This document shows, one piece after another, positions 44,085 to 50,710 of a stretch of DNA of 64,000 nucleotides. The DNA lies in contig LADO01000058.1 in the NCBI GenBank assembly GCA_000961595.1, positions 79,871-143,870 on the forward strand. Reading direction: 5' to 3'. How positions within the stretch are numbered: the first letter of the stretch is position 1; every line of letters begins with the position of its first letter. This DNA is from Peptococcaceae bacterium BRH_c4b. Its GTDB lineage: Bacteria > Bacillota > Desulfotomaculia > Desulfotomaculales > Desulfocucumaceae. The position numbers and the translations under genes are program-made. The notes under the pieces are model-generated. The model saw only the letters and a program-made list of their open reading frames with translations. It was not told the origin of the DNA and searched no databases.

Positions 44085-44678
44085 ATGAGAAAACGACTGG
44101 GTCTGGACATCGACGGAGTCATAGCCGACTCCCAGACTGTTATTATCGAAAATTTGAACCAAATATATAATAAAAGTTATTGCAAAAAAGATTTTATTAA
44201 TTTTGATCCGTTGCAAATGTTTGGGGTTGATCGGGACTCCATAGAACGCCTGATAATGGAACAAGAGCTCGATATAATAGAAAGGGCCAAACCCATTGAC
44301 GGCGCGGCGGAAATTATTGAGCTATTGCACACTGAATTTTCCATCCATCTTATATCAGCCCGTACTCGGTCATTTTCTAATCATACGATTAACTGGCTGA
44401 AAAAAAACAGCATAGCCTACGACAATTTGATTCTGCTGGGTCATCACGATAAACGCCAGTCATGCATGGAAGAGAATGTGTGCCTATTCGTTGAAGACAA
44501 CAAGAAAAACGCTCACCAGATAAGCTCCTGCGGCATTCCCGTATACCTGTTCGATGCGACCTATAACCAGGGCCAGCTACCCGGCTCAATACACAGGGTA
44601 TATACCTGGACCGAACTGCTAAATCATATAATGTCTGACTTTCAGCAATTCTCCAACAGACTGGGTATAAACCGGTAA
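44085..44678 (+). CDS. HAD-family 5'-nucleotidase (NT5C type)
   Basis: A 197-residue HAD phosphatase: LDIDGVIADS with the nucleophilic Asp, HLISARTRSFSNHTINWLKKN as motif II, and LFVEDNKKNAHQISSCGIPVYLFD as the motif IV region. NT5C-like enzymes dephosphorylate nucleotides. GGGGAGG precedes the ATG. It is divergent from htpG. Confidence 0.85.
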   Translation: MRKRLGLDIDGVIADSQTVIIENLNQIYNKSYCKKDFINFDPLQMFGVDRDSIERLIMEQELDIIERAKPIDGAAEIIELLHTEFSIHLISARTRSFSNHTINWLKKNSIAYDNLILLGHHDKRQSCMEENVCLFVEDNKKNAHQISSCGIPVYLFDATYNQGQLPGSIHRVYTWTELLNHIMSDFQQFSNRLGINR

Positions 44679-44698
44679 ATTGGTTTACAAGTGGTTAC

Positions 44699-45085
44699 AT
44701 GACTAATATAAATTTTGCACGGGTGATTATGGAAGATTTAGCCCCTGTTTGGGATATATCTGAAACATTGCTGGACTGGGGTCTAAGAATAAAATTCGGT
44801 CATACTAATAATATTTTCACCTGGCCCGAATTTAAAAAAATAGTAGAACAAAACAAGGCCAACGGCACTCTGGATAAGTTGCTGGCGTTTCCCTCCTCCT
44901 TTTACAGTTGGCCAGACAGGTCGATATTTATAAACCTGCCCGACCACACGGAAAAAGATGCACGAATTCGGCCATGCCTGCCACCACCTCTTGCTGAGTC
45001 GAATCAGAGCAAATTTTCCTCAATCCATTTCCTAACGTCACCGGTAATGGGATATAAATTATCCCTGAGCTTGGTTAAGCCCTGA
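44699..45085 (+). CDS. Doubtful hypothetical ORF
   Basis: A 128-codon frame 20 bp after the nucleotidase. No ribosome binding site is visible before the ATG, the last 27 codons overlap the opposite-strand gene at 45004, and the tail (PCLPPPLAESNQSK...) looks non-coding. The first part (EDLAPVWDISETLLDWGLRIKFG) could be a remnant of a gene that once ended near 44990. No family recognised. Confidence 0.25.
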   Translation: MTNINFARVIMEDLAPVWDISETLLDWGLRIKFGHTNNIFTWPEFKKIVEQNKANGTLDKLLAFPSSFYSWPDRSIFINLPDHTEKDARIRPCLPPPLAESNQSKFSSIHFLTSPVMGYKLSLSLVKP

Positions 45086-45297
45086 TCCTGCAGCGCTTTA
45101 TCCAATAACTCCCGGTCCGGCTGCTGCTGCAATATGTTACTGTCGCTTAGTCTTTTCTTCATGCGGTACAAGGCCAGCCTCGGTACGCCGTCGCAGACGT
45201 CAATGACGAAACCGAAGCCAACACTGCGGTTGTTGAACTCATCTTTCAAATCAAAGTCCCAGATAACCCCATCCTTTATACTGTCTAGCACTCCCAT
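45004..45297 (-). CDS. Conserved-looking hypothetical protein
   Basis: A 97-residue soluble protein with a well-placed AAAGGAG before its ATG. It has a beta-rich N-terminus (GVIWDFDLKDEFNNRSVGFGFVIDV) and a helical end (DVRKWIEENLL). No family recognised. A single-gene unit between two unrelated genes. Confidence 0.65.
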   Translation of the reverse strand: MGVLDSIKDGVIWDFDLKDEFNNRSVGFGFVIDVCDGVPRLALYRMKKRLSDSNILQQQPDRELLDKALQDQGLTKLRDNLYPITGDVRKWIEENLL

Positions 45298-45369
45298 ATG
45301 AATTCTCCTTTACCTGATATATTTTCTATTCTTTACAGAATATTTTTTTGCTCTGCATGAAAAATTTTT

Positions 45370-45912
45370 TCAAACGCATTTTTTCTTTCCCGGGAATACG
45401 CCACCCCTAATGCCCCGGGTATCGGAGATATGGTAAAAAGCACCGGACTGAATGCATTCAAGAAGGTCCAGTGCCCTGTCCAGGTCTTTTCTTTTCAGAT
45501 TGACAAATAATATTATTCTGTCTCCGTCCCTGCCCTCGCCATGCACGCTGGTCACTCCGAAGCCCTGGGTCCTCAAGCCCTCGATAATTTCCTTTACTTT
45601 ATCCGCCTTGGGGAAGATCTGTAGTGATAAAAACCCCAGGGCCATTTTACTGTCTATCAAACTCCCCACATAGTTACCCGTGGCAAAACCTGCGGCATAA
45701 GCTATAATTTTCAGTGGATCGGTCAATCCCCCCGCCAACACCTGGTTTAGCGCCAGTATAAATACCGACACCTCTGCAAAGCCTATTGCGGCCGCCAGCA
45801 GGCGGCGGTCCCTGGTCAGCATCAATATCCTGATTACATCCAGTGACATGTCCACAACCCTTGCTGAAAAAATAAACAGGTAGCCAAGCAACAAGGGAAT
45901 CCAGCTGTCCAT
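45370..45912 (-). CDS. DUF2179/DUF5698 (UPF0316) membrane protein
   Basis: A 180-residue protein with about three N-terminal helices (PLLLGYLFIFSARVVDMSLDVIRILML, AAAIGFAEVSVFILAL, AYAAGFATGNYVGSLID) and a C-terminal soluble DUF2179 domain (QGFGVTSVHGEGRDGDRIILFVNLKRKDL). The ATG at 45912 follows GGGGAGG. In Bacillus the related proteins are membrane proteins of unknown role. Confidence 0.85.
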   Translation of the reverse strand: MDSWIPLLLGYLFIFSARVVDMSLDVIRILMLTRDRRLLAAAIGFAEVSVFILALNQVLAGGLTDPLKIIAYAAGFATGNYVGSLIDSKMALGFLSLQIFPKADKVKEIIEGLRTQGFGVTSVHGEGRDGDRIILFVNLKRKDLDRALDLLECIQSGAFYHISDTRGIRGGVFPGKKKCV

Positions 45913-46081
45913 GAAGAACCTCCCCGAATTGAAATGGGAACACTTATAAAGCGTTCCCAATTTCTATTAATTAATTTATTCCATATAATAACCTGAATTC
46001 CTGCAGGATTGTTAAACTTTTCCGATGTTCCAGTTCCTCAAGATGGATTCTCAGCTCCACCAGATGCAGCTTTTCCTATTA

Positions 46082-47236
46082 TTATCCGGAAACATCCTGT
46101 TTCGATACAAGCAGTGATTGATAGCAAGCCATTAGTTTAAGAGCGCAGTTGCTTGAGGAAATTTTCCTGGCGTTTTCTTTGGCCTGAAGGGACATTTTTT
46201 CTCTTAAGCAGTCGTCGGACAGCAGCAACACTACTTTTTCTATAAATTCATCCAGTTCCAGGTTCGTGAGGAAACCATCCGAACCGTCTTCCACCATCTC
46301 ACTAACACCGTAAGCCCTTACCGCCACCACCGGCCTGCCCGCCGCCTTGGCCTCAACAATGACCAGGCCCTGTGTTTCTGTAACCGAGGTAAAAACAAAT
46401 ATATCTGACGAACTATAACAGTGGACAACTTCCTGCCAGGGCAGCTTGCCGGTAAATATGACCTCACCGTCCAGACCCAGGCGCCGCACCTTCTTTTTTA
46501 ATTTCTCCTCCTCCGGGCCGCTTCCCACCAGAACAAGGCAACTTTCCTGCCGCCGTCTGTGGATAGCGGTGAAAGCCTCCAATAGAAAATTAACGTTTTT
46601 CTCCACACCTAGTCTGCCCACGAACAGCAATATTTTTTTATCTGACCGGATAGAATATTTTTCTCTTAACCAGTTTTTTTCGCCGCTGCTCAACTTATCA
46701 ATTTCGATACCTGTGGGAATGCTTTCAATTCTAGCCTTTACCCCCAATTTTACTAGATGCTCGGCAACTATTTCAGTGGGTGCTATTACCAAGTCGCACC
46801 CGTTGCAAAAGTCCCGGCAAACCCGCCTGGTTATTCCCTTTGTGATCTCCTGCCCCAGGGGTACGTAATGCACATACTGATCATAAAGGGTATGAAAAGT
46901 AAAAACCAGGGGAATGCCCATTCTCCTGGCGTATTTCGCCCCCAGCCTGCCCAACAGAAAAGGAGAGTGGACGTGTATGATGTCCAAATCCAGTTTGCGC
47001 ATCACCGGTCTGAGCTTGATGGAAAAGGGTATCGCCAATGAATAATCGGGATTGGTCGGTGCCGGCAGGGATGCAAACCTGAAAACCCTGTTCTCCTTTT
47101 GGCATCTTGGGTAACTTGGCGCAAATATATATATATCATGCCCCATGTCAGTAAGTTCTCTGGTGAATACCTCTATTGAACGCACCACACCACTGGTATA
47201 AGGCAGATAACTATCTGTAAAAACCCCTATTTTCAT
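46082..47236 (-). CDS. GT4-family glycosyltransferase
   Basis: A 384-residue GT-B glycosyltransferase: GVFTDSYLPYTSGVVRSIE at the N-terminus, IIHVHSPFLLGRLG, LFVGRLGVEKNVNFLLEA, LVLVGSGPEEEKL and the E-x7-E segment TETQGLVIVEAKAAGRPVVAV. Close to enzymes that glucosylate diacylglycerol or make mannosyl lipids. The ATG at 47236 is chosen for GGGAGA upstream. The acceptor is unknown. Confidence 0.9.
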   Translation of the reverse strand: MKIGVFTDSYLPYTSGVVRSIEVFTRELTDMGHDIYIFAPSYPRCQKENRVFRFASLPAPTNPDYSLAIPFSIKLRPVMRKLDLDIIHVHSPFLLGRLGAKYARRMGIPLVFTFHTLYDQYVHYVPLGQEITKGITRRVCRDFCNGCDLVIAPTEIVAEHLVKLGVKARIESIPTGIEIDKLSSGEKNWLREKYSIRSDKKILLFVGRLGVEKNVNFLLEAFTAIHRRRQESCLVLVGSGPEEEKLKKKVRRLGLDGEVIFTGKLPWQEVVHCYSSSDIFVFTSVTETQGLVIVEAKAAGRPVVAVRAYGVSEMVEDGSDGFLTNLELDEFIEKVVLLLSDDCLREKMSLQAKENARKISSSNCALKLMACYQSLLVSKQDVSG

Positions 47237-47321
47237 TGTATAATCTCCCATTATGTAACCATAATTAGTATATAACTGAAAACTTTGTTTATTATATCAT
47301 AATTTCCCTGGCCGACGTAAT

Positions 47322-47792
47322 TTAAACCTCCGCGTTCCACATATAGGAAACGTTAAAAATCCTCCATTTTCCACTTTCTTTACTAATATGGTATACGGCA
47401 CTTCCCCTCTGCCTTCCTTCCGTTGTGCAGTCCTCCACATCAATTACCGCCATAACCGTGGCTTGATTGTTATTTTGCTGCTTAACATTTATTGAAACCA
47501 GGACTGCCCTGCTATACCAATCCGTATTCTTTTTTTTGAATTCCCAGGCATCCCTGGATAACTTTTTTAAAAGCTGTCCTTCGTAATAATTACCCAGTAT
47601 TTTTTCAATATAGTCGGCATCACCAGCATACAGCCAGGAATCATCCTCCACCGCCCCTTTAATCACAGCCCTTATTTCCTTCATATCCCCCTGATCAGCA
47701 GCGCATCTACTGTTTTCAATAACAGCCGGATATATGGCAGTTGATGCCAAAATCAGTAAGATTATTATATGTACTTTTTTAATTCTTATCAT
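47322..47792 (-). CDS. Secreted hypothetical protein
   Basis: A 156-residue protein with an N-terminal hydrophobic signal (KKVHIIILLILASTAIYPAV). The mature part has an alpha/beta pattern of NTF2-like or SnoaL-like look: a helix region SWLYAGDADYIEKILGNYYEGQLLKKL, then strands RAVLVSINVKQQ, ATVMAVIDVED, SAVYHIS, KWRIFNVSYM. That fold is only a guess. Single gene. Confidence 0.65.
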   Translation of the reverse strand: MIRIKKVHIIILLILASTAIYPAVIENSRCAADQGDMKEIRAVIKGAVEDDSWLYAGDADYIEKILGNYYEGQLLKKLSRDAWEFKKKNTDWYSRAVLVSINVKQQNNNQATVMAVIDVEDCTTEGRQRGSAVYHISKESGKWRIFNVSYMWNAEV

Positions 47793-47861
47793 GTTTACCC
47801 CCTGCTGCTAAAATGCCAGTCCACGAATACCCTATTACCATTTTATGCCATTTTTGCAAAA

Positions 47862-47886
47862 AAATAAAGAACACTTTTAGTGTTCC
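47862..47886 (-). terminator. Terminator after the radical SAM gene
   Basis: GGAACACT and AGTGTTC arms with a three-base loop, followed on the minus strand by TTTATTTTTTT. It lies 29 bp beyond the radical SAM gene's stop. Confidence 0.75.
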
Positions 47887-47914
47887 TTTCGTAGAAACGA
47901 TTTTTTCTGTTTAT

Positions 47915-48790
47915 TCAAAATCCTCTAAGGTATTCAGGTTTCAGGTTATACTTTCCTGGATTCTTCTCTACATCATCCAGCAGACCCACCAGACGGTCCC
48001 TGTCCCTGTTCAGTATTCCTTTAAGCGGCAGATAGTTAGAAGCGTGGTTGCACCGGAAAATGCAGCCTGTAAGGTTGGTGTTTTCCAACATACATTTTAT
48101 TTCCCGCAACGATTCCAGCGGACTTGTCAGGGTCATCCGGCCCTGTTTTATTTTTTCATATATCGGAGTTCCCGGGAGCGGCATAAGGGTCAGAGCGCCT
48201 ATATAGGTCGGATCTATCCGGCTAAGCAGCTTACCCGTATCCACAGCATGTTCCCGGGATTTTTCCCTTCCCCCTATACCTGATATAACTGTAACAGATA
48301 GCTTAAAGCCGGCTTCCAGGGCTTTTCTCCCTGCAACTTCCATCTCCCTGGCAGTTACGCCTTTGTGTATTTCCTTTAATATATCCTCACTGCCGCTTTC
48401 CACGCCAAGAAATAACATTTTTAGTCCTGCTTCCCTTATTGCCATTAACTCATCCGGGCTTTTGGCAATTATATCTTTAGGTCCGGCGTAGGCAGCCACC
48501 CTTTGAAGATGTGGAAAGGTTCCATATAGCCTGGTCAGCAGATTTAGCATTACACCAGTGGGCATGGTCAGTGCGTTACCGTCTGCCAAAAATATCCGTC
48601 TTGTATCGGCTGCATATATAGAAGCGTCCCTAATATCCGCTTCAATTTCTTCAGGACCTTTAATTCTAAATTTTTTTCCTTTAAACATCCCGCAGAAAGT
48701 ACAGGCATTATGCGAACAGCCTATGGTTACCTGCAGAATCAGACTAAAAGCCTCACTGGGAGGCCTGTATAAAGGTTCCTCATAGCGCAA
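47915..48790 (-). CDS. Radical SAM protein
   Basis: A 291-residue radical SAM enzyme. The cluster motif is GCSHNACTFCGMF (C-x4-C-x2-C), followed by FRIKGPEEIEADI, RRIFLADGNALTMP and MLFLGVESGSEDILKEIHKG, the usual SAM-contact strands. Family members have no fixed substrate. The start appears to be TTG at 48790, preceded by GGAAGTGGG. Confidence 0.88.
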   Translation of the reverse strand: MRYEEPLYRPPSEAFSLILQVTIGCSHNACTFCGMFKGKKFRIKGPEEIEADIRDASIYAADTRRIFLADGNALTMPTGVMLNLLTRLYGTFPHLQRVAAYAGPKDIIAKSPDELMAIREAGLKMLFLGVESGSEDILKEIHKGVTAREMEVAGRKALEAGFKLSVTVISGIGGREKSREHAVDTGKLLSRIDPTYIGALTLMPLPGTPIYEKIKQGRMTLTSPLESLREIKCMLENTNLTGCIFRCNHASNYLPLKGILNRDRDRLVGLLDDVEKNPGKYNLKPEYLRGF

Positions 48791-48814
48791 TGTTTTCCCA
48801 CTTCCTTTGTAGCT

Positions 48815-49087
48815 CTAATGGTTTGGGCTGTCCGCCACTGTCTGGATGGCATTAATCAGGGCGACTGTAAGCTGGCCTTTGCTGGTGTTTTCTTCAAATC
48901 CAACTCTTTTCATAATTGATCCCGTTCTTGAAGAGATATAATTAACAGGTAAATTGTTTAGTGCCATAGCTTTCATGCTTTCCCTGCATTTTTCGCACAG
49001 GCATGTACCCGGGAATTGTCTGGCGTGCTCCTCTATGATTCTTTCAAAGAGTTCCCCGACCATCACTTCGGTGTAATTAATCAGCAT
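48815..49087 (-). CDS. ComFB-like late competence protein
   Basis: A 90-residue protein of the ComFB family: GELFERIIEEHARQF, CLCEKCRESMKAMALNNLPVNYIS and TSKGQLTVALINAIQTV. The C-x-C-x2-C motif may bind zinc. ComFB function is not well known; some members are reported to bind nucleotides. It lies between pfkA and the radical SAM gene on the same strand. Confidence 0.88.
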   Translation of the reverse strand: MLINYTEVMVGELFERIIEEHARQFPGTCLCEKCRESMKAMALNNLPVNYISSRTGSIMKRVGFEENTSKGQLTVALINAIQTVADSPNH

Positions 49088-49132
49088 TATTTCACCACCT
49101 TCATAATTTTCCCAGGCTGCAGTGTATATTTT

Positions 49133-50227
49133 TTATATCCCAAAGGAAATTCCCAGTTTCCTGGCAGTAACAACCAGGTTATTGTCCTGGGGCACCGTTC
49201 TCAACTCTCCCACCGCGCTGGTGAGAGGGACCGAGGTAATATCTATGCCCTGCAGGCTAACCATATGGCCGAAAGTGCCTTCGGCGATCAAATTAACTGC
49301 GGCTACACCGTAGCGTGTGGCCAATATCCTGTCGAAAGGTGTGGGAGAGCCACCCCTCTGCAGGTGGCCCAGCACCGTTACTCTGGATTCCTTGTCCGTC
49401 AGCTCTTCGATTTGGTGGGCTACCACATGCCCTATACCTCCAAGCCGCACCGGTTCAAAGCTTCCCTCCACCATTCTCTGCACAACAACATCCCCGTCTT
49501 TAGGCTTCGCCCCCTCGGCCACTACGATGATACTAAATTTTTTATTTTTGGCGCTGCGTTGATTGACCTTTTCTATAACCTTATTGATGTCGAAAGGCAT
49601 TTCGGGGATAAGAATGACATCGGCGCCGCCAGCAACCCCTGACGCCAGGGCGATCCAACCGGCGTTCCTGCCCATAACCTCCAGCACCATCACCCGGTGG
49701 TGGGACTCGGCGGTGGTATGCAGCTTGTCCAGTGCCTCGGTAGCCGTGGTAAGAGCGGTGTCAAAACCGAAGGTCTGATCAGTGGCGGAAAGATCGTTAT
49801 CAATTGTTTTTGGTACGCCCACTACATTTAGTCCCTTTTCATGCAATTCTCTGGCAATGGAGAGGCTGCCGTCGCCCCCAATGACTACCAGCGCGTCAAC
49901 CTCCTGGATGCTGATATTCTCAAAAACCCGGTCCGAAACATCCACAAAAACCATTTCACCATTTCTCATTACCGGGTAGTGAAAGGGATTATCACGGTTA
50001 GTGGTGCCCAGGATGGTACCGCCCCGGGGCAGTATGCCGGCCACGTCGTTTTCGCCCATCTCCCTGGCCTGGTTTTTAATAAGCCCACCAAAACCGTTCA
50101 AAAAGCCAATTACCGTAAAACCGTACTGTCTAATGGCAGTTTTTACCACCGCCCTGATGACGGCATTCAGTCCGGGAGCATCGCCCCCACCGGTCAACAG
50201 CCCTATTTTTCTGATTGTCTTATTCAT
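49133..50227 (-). CDS. pfkA: 6-phosphofructokinase
   Basis: A 364-residue phosphofructokinase: GGGDAPGLNAVIRAVV, GGTILGTTNR, GGDGSLSIA, PKTIDNDLSATDQTFGFDTAL and MGRNAGWIALASG. The donor-site pair is Gly after the Asp in GGDGS (ATP-like) with Lys in PKTIDND (pyrophosphate-like), a mixed pattern seen in some long ATP-PFKs. So the donor cannot be fixed from sequence. GGAGGG precedes the ATG. Confidence 0.95.
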   Translation of the reverse strand: MNKTIRKIGLLTGGGDAPGLNAVIRAVVKTAIRQYGFTVIGFLNGFGGLIKNQAREMGENDVAGILPRGGTILGTTNRDNPFHYPVMRNGEMVFVDVSDRVFENISIQEVDALVVIGGDGSLSIARELHEKGLNVVGVPKTIDNDLSATDQTFGFDTALTTATEALDKLHTTAESHHRVMVLEVMGRNAGWIALASGVAGGADVILIPEMPFDINKVIEKVNQRSAKNKKFSIIVVAEGAKPKDGDVVVQRMVEGSFEPVRLGGIGHVVAHQIEELTDKESRVTVLGHLQRGGSPTPFDRILATRYGVAAVNLIAEGTFGHMVSLQGIDITSVPLTSAVGELRTVPQDNNLVVTARKLGISFGI

Positions 50228-50337
50228 GAATATCCCTCCGGTTCATTTTTTAGCCTGTTATATTATTCGTCTTTCTTTTTCATAAATTTATCTTTATACA
50301 TCGTTATATATGGCATATACTTTCCCATGTGAATATG

Positions 50338-50367
50338 AAAAAAACTACCGGCGCCAGGTACCGGTAG
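50338..50367 (-). terminator. Terminator
   Basis: CTACCGG and CCGGTAG arms with a nine-base loop, followed on the minus strand by TTTTTTT. It lies between the small ORF at 50486 and pfkA, ending the UPF0182 unit. Confidence 0.75.
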
Positions 50368-50392
50368 GTTAATGACAAAATAATACGGCACT

Positions 50393-50478
50393 TTAAGTAA
50401 AGGGACACACCTCCCAACAAGGTATGGGGACACACCTCCTTCTGAGGAATGTCCCCGATGGAATGTCCCCTTACTTAA
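50393..50478. repeat. Nested GTCCCC-type inverted repeats
   Basis: The outer arms TTAAGTAA-AGGGACA and TGTCCCC-TTACTTAA enclose an inner pair GGGGACACACCTCC / GGAATGTCCCC. Same family as the elements at 910, 5041 and 15591. It lies just beyond the stop of the 51-residue small ORF. Confidence 0.7.
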
Positions 50479-50485
50479 CTATTTA

Positions 50486-50641
50486 TTAATGATTATGGGG
50501 GTCACAGCCGTGACCTCCGGCCTGGGTCTTTGGATCTTCATACTTTTGCCACATGGCAGTAAATGGGTGGCATATGGCTAATAAGGCCACCGTGGTTACA
50601 ACGCCGAATATAATACCGTACAACCAGTTATCAAAAAACAT
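50486..50641 (-). CDS. Small membrane protein, 51 residues
   Basis: ATG at 50641 follows AAGGAGTG at good distance and opens a 51-codon frame. The protein has one hydrophobic helix (LYGIIFGVVTTVALLAI, about 7-23), then a polar tail ending GGHGCDPHNH, rich in His and Cys, a possible metal site. It lies 69 bp downstream of the UPF0182 gene and upstream of a terminator, so it probably belongs to that unit. No family recognised. Confidence 0.6.
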   Translation of the reverse strand: MFFDNWLYGIIFGVVTTVALLAICHPFTAMWQKYEDPKTQAGGHGCDPHNH

Positions 50642-50710
50642 GCCGGTTCACTCCTTCCAGCAACCCGCATCCCCTCCTGGCATAAGAGGATCGCCGGTTA
50701 AAAATAATAT

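Noticed and set aside
45971..46060. Short GTG-started frame (29 residues, helical) after the glycosyltransferase, somewhat like Spo0E-type phosphatases
   Set aside because: Too short, lacks the S-Q-x-x-D signature and has a poorly spaced ribosome binding site; it may be a chance helical frame.
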